A DNA stretch of 64,000 bases from CAZXNF01 sp050741255 (GTDB lineage Bacteria; Pseudomonadota; Gammaproteobacteria; Burkholderiales; SG8-41): the NCBI GenBank assembly GCA_050741255.1, contig JBOIEQ010000001.1:36073-100072 (forward strand), read 5' to 3'. Shown here piece by piece: positions 24,729-34,825 of this stretch (its first letter is position 1; the number at the start of each line of letters is the position of its first letter). The translations under genes and the position numbers were made by a program. The notes under the pieces are model-generated. The model searched no databases, was not told the origin of the DNA, and was given only the letters and a program-made list of their open reading frames with translations.

Positions 24729-26630
24729 TTACTGCTTTTTGCTGTTGTCCATCAGCGCGCTGTTGACGTTGATGTCGGTGCGGCCGCGCAGGCTGCCGAT
24801 GACCGCCGCCAGTTCCTCCTGCCCGCGCAGCTGGGACAACTGCTGGGACACTGCCCGCTGTTTGTCGGCCGCCGGTGCCTCGGGCTGCTGGACCTTGCTC
24901 ACCCGCACCAGCACGAAGTTGCCGCTGCGCGCATCGTCCGCCCCCGCGTAGGCCGGCAGCTTGTCGGTATCGAGCTTGAACGCCTGCATCAGGGCCGGCA
25001 AGGGCAGGCCCTGCGCGTCCGCGCGCGAGGCCAGCTTGGGCGCGGACCACGTGAAGCCGGCGTCCTCGCCCGCCTTGAGTTTGGCGAGACGGGCGCGTCC
25101 GTCCTCGGCGGCGAGCTGCACGGCGCGTTCACGCGTCAGGCGGCGTGTGATGTCCGCGCTCACCTCGGCGAACGGCTTGGTACCCACCGGTTTGTGTTCC
25201 ACCACGCGGGCCGCCACGATCGCGCTGCCGACGTCGATCGCGTCGGTGTTGCGGCGGTCCTTCAGCGATTCCTCGCCGAACACGGCCTTCAGCAGCTTGG
25301 GATTGTCGAGCAGCTTGTCCGCGCCGCCGGCGCGCGTCAGCCAACCGCTGGTCTGCAACGGCAGCTTCAGCTTCTCGGCCGCCGGCTTGAGGCTGTCGGG
25401 CGTCTCGAAGGCGAGGCTCGACAACTGCTCACCCATTTCCGCGTAGCGCTTCTGCGCCTTGCGTTTGCGGATCTCCGCTTCGAGCTGGGCCTTGACCTCG
25501 TCGAAGCTGCGCGTTTTGACTTCCGCCACCCGCACCAGGTGCACGCCGAACCGCGTCGCGACCGGCCCACCCGTCGCGCCGGGCGCGAGGCTGAACGCGA
25601 GGTCTTCCAGCGCCGGCATGTCGTTCAGCGCGCCCCGCGGCAGCAGGCCCAGATCGCCGCCCTTGGCGGCGGAACCGGGATCCTGCGACTCCCGCTTGGC
25701 CACGGCCGCAAACGCGGCGGGACCGGCCTTCGCCTCGGCCAGCAGGCGGTCCGCCTTGAGGCGCGCCGCCTGCTTGTCGTCTTCGCTCGCTTTGGGATCA
25801 ACCGCAATCAGGATGTGCGAGATGCGGCGCTGCTCGGCCCGCGCGTAGAGGGCCTTGTTGGCTTCAAAGGCCTCCTTGAGTTCCTCGGCGCTCACCGTTT
25901 CCTTCGCCGCGAGCGCATCGAGCGAAACCGCCACGAACTCCACCCTGACCTGCTCGGGCGTCTGGAAGTCCGCCAAGTGGCTGTCGTAATACTTCTTCGC
26001 GGCCTCGGGCTCCAGTTTGACGGCGCCCAGGTAGGCATCCGGCGACAGCTGATGCACGCTGACCTCGCGCTGCTGTTCGCTCAGCGCGGCCAGCTTCCGC
26101 GCCACGGTTTGCGGCACGAAGCTGCTGTCGGCGTAGGCCTCCTCCAGCGTGCCGATGATGAGGTCGCGCCGGACGCCGGATTCAAAACTGACCGGTGTCT
26201 CGCCGCGCGCCCTGAGCAGTTCCTGATAGCGCGCCGGGGAAAATTTGCCGCTCTCGTCCCGGAAATACGGCACGGCGGTGAGATACTGCCGCAGCGCCGC
26301 GTCGGGCACCACGACCCGCTCGCGCACCGCCTCGCCCAGCAGCAGGCGCCGTTGCACCAGTTTTTCCAGCACGTCGTAACGCAGTTCCGGCGAGTCGAGC
26401 AACTGGGGATCGATCGCGCCGCCGGCCATCTGCCGCAACTGTTCCTGGCGCTCGCGCAAGGCACGGTCGAACTCCCGCGCGCTGATCGTGATGCCGCCTA
26501 CGGAAGCGGCGTTCTGCCCACCGATGTCGGATCGGAAGTAGGCATCGACGCCAAAAAATGCGAACGGCACGAGACACAGCGCGAGGAAAATCTGCATCAG
26601 CCGCTTGTGTCTTTCAACGAAATCGAACAT
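24729..26630 (-). CDS. ppiD: Periplasmic folding chaperone / PPIase-like PpiD
   Basis: A 633-residue protein with one N-terminal membrane anchor (about 14-32), a SurA-N-like region, and a parvulin-type rotamase domain at about 265-365 (ISHILIAVDPKA, GGDLGLLPRG, FGVHLVRV). The long C-terminal chaperone part ends in MDNSKKQ. PpiD sits at the Sec translocon and helps outer-membrane and secreted proteins fold. The order hup-tRNAs-ppiD matches the lon-hupB-ppiD neighbourhood of other proteobacteria. A terminator separates it from the upstream tRNA pair, so it needs its own promoter, which I could not identify. Confidence 0.92.
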   Translation of the reverse strand: MFDFVERHKRLMQIFLALCLVPFAFFGVDAYFRSDIGGQNAASVGGITISAREFDRALRERQEQLRQMAGGAIDPQLLDSPELRYDVLEKLVQRRLLLGEAVRERVVVPDAALRQYLTAVPYFRDESGKFSPARYQELLRARGETPVSFESGVRRDLIIGTLEEAYADSSFVPQTVARKLAALSEQQREVSVHQLSPDAYLGAVKLEPEAAKKYYDSHLADFQTPEQVRVEFVAVSLDALAAKETVSAEELKEAFEANKALYARAEQRRISHILIAVDPKASEDDKQAARLKADRLLAEAKAGPAAFAAVAKRESQDPGSAAKGGDLGLLPRGALNDMPALEDLAFSLAPGATGGPVATRFGVHLVRVAEVKTRSFDEVKAQLEAEIRKRKAQKRYAEMGEQLSSLAFETPDSLKPAAEKLKLPLQTSGWLTRAGGADKLLDNPKLLKAVFGEESLKDRRNTDAIDVGSAIVAARVVEHKPVGTKPFAEVSADITRRLTRERAVQLAAEDGRARLAKLKAGEDAGFTWSAPKLASRADAQGLPLPALMQAFKLDTDKLPAYAGADDARSGNFVLVRVSKVQQPEAPAADKQRAVSQQLSQLRGQEELAAVIGSLRGRTDINVNSALMDNSKKQ

Positions 26631-26664
26631 GAGAATGCCCGTCCTGGGTCGTGATGGCCGTAGT

Positions 26665-26686
26665 GTTAACGGTGAACGGTGAACGC
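26665..26686. repeat. Short tandem of ACGGTGA 7-base units
   Basis: About three 7-base units (GTTAACG, GTGAACG, GTGAACG) lie between the ppiD start and the tRNA terminator. No complementary arm is visible. The unit length matches the period-7 palindromes elsewhere in the window. Confidence 0.5.
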
Positions 26687-26712
26687 AGCGGGGCGCGACT
26701 TCGGCGTCCCAG

Positions 26713-26739
26713 CAAAAAGGGCGAACCGCGGTTCGCCCT
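26713..26739 (-). terminator. Rho-independent terminator of the tRNA-Val/tRNA-Asp unit
   Basis: A perfect 22-base palindrome (26718-26739, arms of type GGGCGAAC/GTTCGCCC) is followed on the minus strand by a run of five T (26718-26714). It lies 30 bases beyond the 3' end of tRNA-Asp and before ppiD. Confidence 0.88.
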
Positions 26740-26768
26740 GCGCCTGCAACAAAACATTAAAACAAAGC

Positions 26769-26845
26769 TGGCGGAGTGGACGGGACTCGAACCCGCGACC
26801 CCCGGCGTGACAGGCCGGTATTCTAACCAACTGAACTACCACTCC
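26769..26845 (-). tRNA. tRNA-Asp (anticodon GTC)
   Basis: A 77-nt cloverleaf with acceptor GGAGTGG/CCACTCC, anticodon arm CCGGC-CTGTCAC-GCCGG, T arm GCGGG-TTCGAGT-CCCGT, discriminator G and encoded CCA. It follows tRNA-Val(TAC) in the same direction with a 34-base spacer. Confidence 0.97.
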
Positions 26846-26879
26846 CGAATGGCGATGCGACAATACGTGATGCGCTGAC

Positions 26880-26955
26880 TGGTGGGTGCTGACGGGCTCG
26901 AACCGCCGACATTCGCCTTGTAAGGGCGACGCTCTACCAACTGAGCTAAGCACCC
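26880..26955 (-). tRNA. tRNA-Val (anticodon TAC)
   Basis: A 76-nt cloverleaf with acceptor GGGTGCT/AGCACCC, anticodon arm TCGCC-CTTACAA-GGCGA, T arm GGCGG-TTCGAGC-CCGTC and encoded CCA. It precedes tRNA-Asp in a two-gene unit between hup and ppiD. Confidence 0.97.
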
Positions 26956-27092
26956 GAATACCGGGGAACCGGGCTCATGCTGCTTTGCCCTGTGTCGGCG
27001 CCCAAAACAAATGGGGTGCCCGGAAACTTCAACTCCGCGGTCACCCCAAGCTTATTAACTCGCCTGACCTAGCCTGCCTGCAACGTAAGTGG

Positions 27093-27365
27093 TTAGTTTA
27101 ACGCATCTTTCAGCGCCTTGCCAGCGCTGAACTTGGGCACGTTCGCGGCGCTGATCTGGATTTCTTCCTTGGTGCGCGGATTGCGGCCCATGCGGGCGGC
27201 CCGCTTGCTCACCTTGAACGTGCCGAAGCCGACCAGAGTCACGGCGACACCGCTCTTGAGCGAGGCGGTGATCGCGTCGAGCGCCCCGTCAAGCGCCTTC
27301 TCCGCCGCCGCCTTGGAAATGTCGGCCGATTTGGCGACCGATTCGATGAGTTCTGACTTGTTCAC
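27093..27365 (-). CDS. hup: DNA-binding protein HU
   Basis: A 90-residue HU-family nucleoid protein: NKSELIESVAKSADISKAAA at the N-terminus, VTLVGFGTFKVSKRAARMGR leading into the DNA-binding arm, and the arm motif GRNPRTKEEI. I use the GTG start at 27365 because NKSELI is the family N-terminus and GGGGAAG lies 7-8 bases upstream; the longer in-frame start (27425) is rejected. HU bends DNA non-specifically. It lies downstream of lon as in other proteobacteria. Confidence 0.95.
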   Translation of the reverse strand: MNKSELIESVAKSADISKAAAEKALDGALDAITASLKSGVAVTLVGFGTFKVSKRAARMGRNPRTKEEIQISAANVPKFSAGKALKDALN

Positions 27366-27608
27366 TGTTGCTTCCCCTTGACTGAATTCGAGTGATGAAA
27401 AAATTGCCGCGTTGCCTGCCCGCAAAGGACAGGCGCGTATCGCGAAATTCGATTGCGAAATCCGGTACTTGCGGCGATTGGTTGACGAACGGACAAATGA
27501 CAGCGGATGAAGTACGGATCACCTGCGGACTACAGGACTGCACCTGGCTTCTGACCTCCGACCTGCACCTGCGTCGGAACCGCCTGAACCGCGCTTTGCT
27601 GATGTGAG
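27366..27608 (-). promoter_or_regulatory. Long 5' leader of hup, no gene seen
   Basis: About 235 bases separate the strong promoter at 27609-27638 from the hup GTG. I see no credible gene on either strand here; the short open frames lack family features and good start contexts. The sequence is visibly less GC-rich than its surroundings. It may be a regulatory leader, or merely spacer. Confidence 0.45.
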
Positions 27609-27638
27609 GTTATAGCAAGTGCAAATTTTGAGTGTCAA
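27609..27638 (-). promoter_or_regulatory. Strong sigma70-type promoter for hup
   Basis: On the minus strand TTGACA (27638-27633) and TATAAC (27614-27609) are 18 bases apart: a perfect -35 and a five-of-six -10. It points towards hup and lies just after the lon terminator, so hup can be expressed independently of lon. Two partly palindromic stretches sharing AAGCCAAC (27633-27682) overlap and precede the -35 and could be operator sites (inference). Confidence 0.75.
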
Positions 27639-27689
27639 GCCAACCCGTCACACTTCCACGCTTGACAAGCCAACGAGTCAAGAGCGCGC

Positions 27690-27720
27690 AAAAAAGGGCG
27701 TGCCGGGGCACACCCTTTTC
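27690..27720 (-). terminator. Rho-independent terminator of lon
   Basis: On the minus strand a stem of type GGGTGTGC/GCACGCCC with one G-T pair is followed by six T (27695-27690). It lies about 20 bases after the lon stop codon. Confidence 0.85.
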
Positions 27721-27740
27721 GCAAGCCACGCTGACCGGGA

Positions 27741-30152
27741 TCAGTGCTTGATCGCGGTCGTCACCGGTTGTTCGACCGGCGGCGGCGCCGCCACCTCCTC
27801 CTTGTCGGCCAGCGGCTCGGGCTTGCGCTCGAGCGCCATCTCCAGCACCTGCTCGATCCACTTCACGGGATGGATATCGAGGCGGTTCTTGACGTTCTCC
27901 GGGATCTCGGTCAGGTCCTTTACGTTCTCTTCCGGAATCAGCACGATCTTGATGCCGCCGCGGTGCGCCGCCAGCAGTTTCTCCTTGAGCCCGCCGATCG
28001 GCAGCACCTCGCCGCGCAGCGTGATCTCGCCGGTCATCGCCACATCCGCCCGCACCGGAATGCCGGTCAGCGCCGACACCATTGCGGTCGTCACGGCGAT
28101 ACCCGCGCTGGGGCCGTCCTTGGGCGTGGCGCCCTCGGGGAAGTGGATATGGATGTCCTTTTTCTCGAACGCCTCATCCTTGATGCCCAGCTTGTGGGAA
28201 CGGCTGCGCACGACGGTATGGGCGGCGGCGACCGATTCCTGCATGACGTCGCCCAGCTTGCCCGTGCGCTGCACCTTGCCCTTGCCGGGCATCAGCGCGG
28301 CTTCCACCGTCAGCAATTCGCCGCCGACTTCCGTCCACGCCAGACCGGTGACCTGGCCGATCTGGTTGTTCTTTTCCGCCATCCCGTAGGTGTAACGGCG
28401 CACGCCCAGGTACTTGTCCAGGTTGCGCGCGCTGACCGTGACCTTGCGGCTCGCATCGTCGCGCACCAGCGCCCGTACCACCTTGCGGCAGACCTTGGAA
28501 ATCTCGCGCTCCAGCGCGCGCACGCCGGCCTCCCGCGTGTAGTAGCGGATGATGTCGCGGATACCGCTTTCCGACACCGTCAGCTCCTCGGTCTTCAGGC
28601 CGTGCGTCTTCATCTGCTTGGCCAGCAGATGTTTCAGCGCGATGTTGACCTTCTCGTCTTCGGTATAACCGGAGAGGCGAATGACTTCCATCCGGTCGAG
28701 CAGCGCCGGCGGGATGTTGAGCGTGTTCGAGGTCGCGACGAACATCACGTCGGACAGGTCGTACTCGACCTCGACGTAATGATCGACGAAGGTCGCGTTC
28801 TGCTCCGGGTCGAGTACCTCCAGCAGGGCCGAGGCGGGGTCGCCGCGCCAGTCCATGCCCATCTTGTCGACTTCGTCCAGCAGGAACAGCGGATTGCGCA
28901 CGCCGACCTTGGACATGTTCTGCAGGATCTTGCCGGGCATCGAGCCGATGTAGGTACGGCGGTGGCCGCGGATCTCGGATTCGTCACGCACGCCGCCCAA
29001 CGACATGCGCACGAACTTGCGGTTGGTCGCACGCGCGATCGACTGGCCGAGCGAGGTCTTGCCCACGCCGGGCGCGCCGACCAGGCACAGAATCGGCCCC
29101 TTCAGTTTGTCCACGCGCTGCTGTACCGCGAGGTACTCGACGATCCGCTCCTTGACCTTGTCGAGGCCGTAATGGTCGTCGTCGAGCACCTTCTCGGCCG
29201 CCACGAGGTCGGTCGAGATTTTGCTCTTCTTGCGCCACGGCAGGCCGATCAGCTGGTCGAGATAATTGCGCACGACCGTCGCCTCCGCCGACATGGGCGA
29301 CATGAGGCGCAGTTTCTTCAGCTCGGCTTCGGCCTTCTTGCGCGCTTCCTTGGGCATGCGCGCGGCCTTGATCCGCTTGTCGATCTCCTCGAAGTCGGCG
29401 CCCTCTTCCAGTTCGCCGAGTTCCTTCTGGATCGCCTTCACCTGCTCGTTCAGGTAGTACTCGCGCTGGCTCTTCTCCATCTGCCGCTTGACGCGGCCGC
29501 GGATGCGCTTTTCGACCTGCAGGATGTCGAGTTCGCCTTCGACGAGCTTCAGCAGGTGTTCGAGGCGCTTTTCGACCTCGCCCATCTCGAGCACTTCCTG
29601 CTTCTGTTCGAGCTTGAGCGGCAGGTGCGCGGCAATGGTGTCGGCGAGACGGCCCGGCTCGTCGATGCCGGCGAGCGAGGTCAGGATTTCCGGCGGGATC
29701 TTCTTGTTCAGCTTCACGTACTGGTCGAATTCCGAGACCAGCGCGCGCCGCATGGCTTCCACCTCCGGACTCGGCGCGGCGGCATCCGCCGGGAGCAGGG
29801 TCGCTTCGGCGGCGAGGTGCGTCTGGACATCGGTAACCGCCTCGATGGTCGCGCGCTGCGCGCCCTCGACCAGCACCTTCACGGTGCCGTCCGGCAGCTT
29901 CAGCATCTGGAGGATGTTGGCGACGCTGCCGATGGCGTACAGATCCTCGGGACCCGGGTCGTCCTTGGCGGCCGATTTCTGGGCGACCAGCAGGATGCTC
30001 TTGCCGGCCTCCATGGCGGCTTCCAGCGCCTTGATCGATTTCGGGCGCCCCACGAACAGCGGAATGACCATGTGCGGGAACACCACCACGTCCCGCAAGG
30101 GAAGCAGCGGCAATTGCACGCGGCCGGAGGTCTGCACCGGGGTATCAGTCAT
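27741..30152 (-). CDS. lon: ATP-dependent protease Lon
   Basis: An 803-residue Lon protease: N-terminal substrate domain (from VQLPLLPLRDVVVFPHMVIP), AAA+ domain with Walker A GAPGVGKTS and Walker B LFLLDEVDKM, and a C-terminal protease domain with the Ser/Lys dyad in PKDGPSAGIA and GGLKEKLLAA. It degrades misfolded and regulatory proteins in the cytosol. I chose ATG 30152 (GGAA about 8 bases upstream) over an in-frame TTG four codons earlier. Upstream are a clpX terminator and a sigma32-like promoter, so lon is probably a separate heat-inducible unit. Confidence 0.97.
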   Translation of the reverse strand: MTDTPVQTSGRVQLPLLPLRDVVVFPHMVIPLFVGRPKSIKALEAAMEAGKSILLVAQKSAAKDDPGPEDLYAIGSVANILQMLKLPDGTVKVLVEGAQRATIEAVTDVQTHLAAEATLLPADAAAPSPEVEAMRRALVSEFDQYVKLNKKIPPEILTSLAGIDEPGRLADTIAAHLPLKLEQKQEVLEMGEVEKRLEHLLKLVEGELDILQVEKRIRGRVKRQMEKSQREYYLNEQVKAIQKELGELEEGADFEEIDKRIKAARMPKEARKKAEAELKKLRLMSPMSAEATVVRNYLDQLIGLPWRKKSKISTDLVAAEKVLDDDHYGLDKVKERIVEYLAVQQRVDKLKGPILCLVGAPGVGKTSLGQSIARATNRKFVRMSLGGVRDESEIRGHRRTYIGSMPGKILQNMSKVGVRNPLFLLDEVDKMGMDWRGDPASALLEVLDPEQNATFVDHYVEVEYDLSDVMFVATSNTLNIPPALLDRMEVIRLSGYTEDEKVNIALKHLLAKQMKTHGLKTEELTVSESGIRDIIRYYTREAGVRALEREISKVCRKVVRALVRDDASRKVTVSARNLDKYLGVRRYTYGMAEKNNQIGQVTGLAWTEVGGELLTVEAALMPGKGKVQRTGKLGDVMQESVAAAHTVVRSRSHKLGIKDEAFEKKDIHIHFPEGATPKDGPSAGIAVTTAMVSALTGIPVRADVAMTGEITLRGEVLPIGGLKEKLLAAHRGGIKIVLIPEENVKDLTEIPENVKNRLDIHPVKWIEQVLEMALERKPEPLADKEEVAAPPPVEQPVTTAIKH

Positions 30153-30183
30153 GTTGTTTTCCAAGGTTCCGAAGAGTCAGGGA

Positions 30184-30216
30184 TAAATGGGGCTGCGCCA
30201 GTGATTATCAATCAAA
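30184..30216 (-). promoter_or_regulatory. Sigma32-like (heat-shock) promoter of lon
   Basis: On the minus strand CCCCATTTA (30192-30184) matches the heat-shock -10 consensus. TTTGATT (30216-30210) partly matches the -35 CTTGAAA, with a 17-base gap at the long end of the accepted range. It lies 32 bases before the lon ATG and after the clpX terminator. Confidence 0.5.
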
Positions 30217-30231
30217 CGCCCGCGCAGGCGG

Positions 30232-30261
30232 AAAACCCTGCCGAACCAATCGGTTGCAGGG
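30232..30261 (-). terminator. Rho-independent terminator of clpX
   Basis: On the minus strand CCCTGC-AACC pairs with GGTT-(CG)-GCAGGG around a GATT loop, with a two-base bulge, and is followed by TTTT. It lies about 20 bases after the clpX stop. Confidence 0.65.
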
Positions 30262-30282
30262 GGCCTGAGATAGGGGATGCAC

Positions 30283-31548
<1,266 letters not shown>

Positions 31549-31602
31549 CGGGGTCAGTGGGTTCTGGTTTTGGGTGTCTGGCGAATATGATACGTCAGTT
31601 GA

Positions 31603-32226
<624 letters not shown>

Positions 32227-32230
32227 CGGT

Positions 32231-33532
32231 TCAGTTCCGTCCCATCAGTTCGTCAAACGGCGTCGCCTTGTCTTCCACCTTCGCGGCGGACAGCACCCAT
32301 TGCACGACATTCTCCTCGACCACGCCGCCTTCCACTTCGCGCAGGCGGTCCGCAGACTGATAGTGCCACTTCACGACCTCCTGCGGATGTTCGTAGCTTT
32401 GCGCCAGTTCTTCGACCGCGGACTTCACTTGCTCTGGTTTCGCCTGCAGTCCGTTGACCCTGACGAGTTCAGCAAGAATCAAGCCAAGCCGCACCCGGCG
32501 CTCCGCCTGTGCGGTAAAGGCATCCGGGGGAATCGGCATGCTGTCGATCTTGACCCCGCGTGCGGCGAGGTCTTGCCGCATCGCCTGAGCCATGCGGTCG
32601 GCCTCCAGCTCGACGAGTGACTTCGGCACGTCGACCGGGGTGGTGTCGACCAGCAGCTGCATCACCTGTTCCTTGACCTTCTGTTTCACGCGCCCCACCA
32701 CCTCGCGTTCCAGGTTCGCCTTGACCTCGGCGCGCATCTTGGCGATATCGCCATCCTCCACGCCCAGGGTGCGGGCGAAATCCGCGTCCACCGGGGGCAG
32801 TTTGGGCTGGGCCACCGCGTTGACCTTGACTTCGAAATGCGCGTTCTTGCCGGCAACCGTCTGGCTGCCGTAGTCGTCCGGGAATTTGAGGTCGAAAGCG
32901 CGCGCATCGCCGGCGCCGGCCCCCAGCAGGTGCTTTTCGAAGTCCGGCAGCAGCCGGCCTTCGCCCAGCACGATGGGCTGCCCGGTGGCGGTGCCGCCGT
33001 CGAAAGGCACACCGTCGATCGTGCCCGCGAAATCGATGGTGGCCTGGTCGCCGGCCTGCGCGGCGCGCGCCACCGTCTCATAGGTCGCCCGCTGCTTGCG
33101 CATGATATCGAGCGTCTTGTCGACCTCCGTATCGGTCACCGTCACCTGCGGCCGCTGGATGCCGCTTTGCGCCAGCGTGCCGAGCCTGACATCGGGATAG
33201 ATTTCGAAGGTCGCGCTCGCCTGCACGGCATCGCCCGCCTCGTCGCGCGGCGGCTCGAAGCGCGGATAGCCGGCCACCTTGAGGTTCTGGGTCTGCACGG
33301 CCTCGGAAAAATTCTTCTGCAGCGCGTCGCCCAGCACTTCGCGCCGGACCTGGTCGCCATATTGCTGGGCGACGACCTTGAGCGGCACCTTGCCGGGCCG
33401 GAAGCCCGACAGGCGCACGTTGCGCGCGAGTTGTTTCAGGCGCGTTTCCACCTCGGAGTCGATCTCCGCCCGCGGCACGCTGATGGTGAGCCGCCGTTCG
33501 AGGCCGCCCAGGGTTTCTACGTTTGCTGCCAT
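32231..33532 (-). CDS. tig: Trigger factor, ribosome-associated chaperone
   Basis: A 433-residue protein with the ribosome-binding signature GFRPGKVPLKVV at about 43-54, a central FKBP-type PPIase domain (QATIDFAGTIDGVPFDGG) and the C-terminal helical chaperone arms. It binds nascent chains at the ribosome exit. It is the first gene of tig-clpP-clpX; tRNA-Leu lies just upstream on the same strand. Confidence 0.96.
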   Translation of the reverse strand: MAANVETLGGLERRLTISVPRAEIDSEVETRLKQLARNVRLSGFRPGKVPLKVVAQQYGDQVRREVLGDALQKNFSEAVQTQNLKVAGYPRFEPPRDEAGDAVQASATFEIYPDVRLGTLAQSGIQRPQVTVTDTEVDKTLDIMRKQRATYETVARAAQAGDQATIDFAGTIDGVPFDGGTATGQPIVLGEGRLLPDFEKHLLGAGAGDARAFDLKFPDDYGSQTVAGKNAHFEVKVNAVAQPKLPPVDADFARTLGVEDGDIAKMRAEVKANLEREVVGRVKQKVKEQVMQLLVDTTPVDVPKSLVELEADRMAQAMRQDLAARGVKIDSMPIPPDAFTAQAERRVRLGLILAELVRVNGLQAKPEQVKSAVEELAQSYEHPQEVVKWHYQSADRLREVEGGVVEENVVQWVLSAAKVEDKATPFDELMGRN

Positions 33533-33591
33533 GTCCGTTTCGTCAGTCCTGTATCGTCAAAGCGTCCGTCGGTCAGTGCGCTGCGCCGGCC

Positions 33592-33677
<86 letters not shown>

Positions 33678-33879
33678 GCCACTACTACTAAAACCAAACT
33701 TGCTGCACTGGCTGGCGGCTGGTCTTGACGGGATTCTCCACCCGTCCGCCAACCGCTTTCGCAACTGCTTGATTGTAATATAATTCGTCCGCCTCAAATA
33801 GCACCGAAAACACACGGATGGCGCGCACCCGCGGCGTCTGCCGCACCGCATCGCCGACCACGCCGCACGCCGCCCTCCG

Positions 33880-34707
33880 ATGCCCACCACGGCCCCCCTG
33901 CCGGTCGACCACTACGAGAATTTCCCGGTCGCGTCCTGGCTGCTGCCGGCGCGGCTGCGGCATCCCGTCAGCGTCATCTACCGGTTCGCGAGGGCTGCGG
34001 ACGATTTCGCCGACGAGGGCGACCTGCCCGATGCGGAGCGATTGCGCCGGCTGGCCGCATTCGGCGCGGAACTCGACCGGATCGCGCGCGGGGCGACGCC
34101 CGAAACGGCGCTGTTCCGCGCCCTCGCCCCGCTCGTCGCCGAACACGGGCTGCCGCTCACCGCCTTCCATGACCTGCTGTCCGCCTTCAGTCAGGACGTC
34201 ACCAAAAAACGCTACCGCGATCACGCCGACGTGATGGACTACTGCCGGCGCTCCGCCGATCCGGTGGGCCGGCTGCTGCTCGCGCTGTATCGCGCCGCAA
34301 CGCCGGACAACCTGCGGCGGGCGGACGCCGTCTGCTCCGCGCTCCAGATCATCAACTTCCTGCAGGACATCGCCATCGACTGGCGCATCGGCCGCGTCTA
34401 CCTGCCGCAGGACGAAATGGCCGGCTACGGCATCACCGAGGCGCAGATCGCCGCCGGCGATACGGGCGGCCGCTGGCGGGAGTTCATGGCGGTGCAGGTC
34501 TCCCGCGCCCGCGCCATGCTGATGGCAGGGGCGCCGCTCGGCCGCGTGCTCCCCGGCCGCATCGGCCTGGAACTGCGCACCATCGTCGCCGGTGGCGCGC
34601 GCATCCTCGAAAAAATCGAAGCCGCGGACTACGATGTCTTCCGCCGCCGTCCCATGCTGCGGGCGTGGGACTGGCCGCTGCTGCTCGCCCGGGCTTTTTT
34701 CAAATGA
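33880..34707 (+). CDS. hpnC: Squalene pathway enzyme HpnC (hydroxysqualene synthase)
   Basis: A 275-residue trans-isoprenyl synthase-fold protein. The first Asp motif is DDFAD (41-45) and the second region is NFLQDIAIDWRIGRVYLPQD. In the HpnCDE route, HpnD makes presqualene diphosphate from two farnesyl diphosphates, HpnC turns it into hydroxysqualene and HpnE gives squalene. It is followed by a perfect 26-base inverted repeat and then hpnD. A TATAAT at 33779-33784 may be a -10 for this operon but lacks a good -35. The 203-base gap back to tRNA-Leu shows no gene. Confidence 0.9.
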   Translation: MPTTAPLPVDHYENFPVASWLLPARLRHPVSVIYRFARAADDFADEGDLPDAERLRRLAAFGAELDRIARGATPETALFRALAPLVAEHGLPLTAFHDLLSAFSQDVTKKRYRDHADVMDYCRRSADPVGRLLLALYRAATPDNLRRADAVCSALQIINFLQDIAIDWRIGRVYLPQDEMAGYGITEAQIAAGDTGGRWREFMAVQVSRARAMLMAGAPLGRVLPGRIGLELRTIVAGGARILEKIEAADYDVFRRRPMLRAWDWPLLLARAFFK

Positions 34708-34710
34708 TTT

Positions 34711-34804
34711 GCCGCCAAGACGCCAAGACGCCAAGGTTCTCGTTGGCCCCGCCAGCCCTCCATTCGCACATCGCCTTTCCTTGGCGTCTTGGCGTCTTGG
34801 CGGC
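34711..34804. repeat. Perfect 26-base inverted repeat, period-8 type (CGCCAAGA units), copy 2
   Basis: The arms 34711-34736 and 34779-34804 are exactly complementary; each is three 8-base units of CGCCAAGA/CGCCAAGG type preceded by GC. The loop is 42 bases. The element begins 4 bases after the hpnC stop and its right arm is identical to that of the copy at 12692-12757. It fills the hpnC-hpnD gap. Confidence 0.95.
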
Positions 34805-34825
34805 GATCCTGCTTTACCCCCGTCG

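Noticed and set aside
26640..26740. Start of ppiD moved into the repeat region
   Set aside because: The membrane anchor of PpiD begins at MFDFVERHKR (26630), as in the family; nothing upstream adds a credible N-terminus.
27008..27033. Second sigma32-like promoter (GTTGAAG and CCCCATTTG) upstream of tRNA-Val/tRNA-Asp/ppiD
   Set aside because: The gap is only 10 bases, shorter than accepted for sigma32, and a strong terminator follows the tRNAs before ppiD.
27392..27607. A 71-residue plus-strand frame in the hup leader
   Set aside because: No ribosome-binding site and no family features; it lies antisense to the hup 5' leader.
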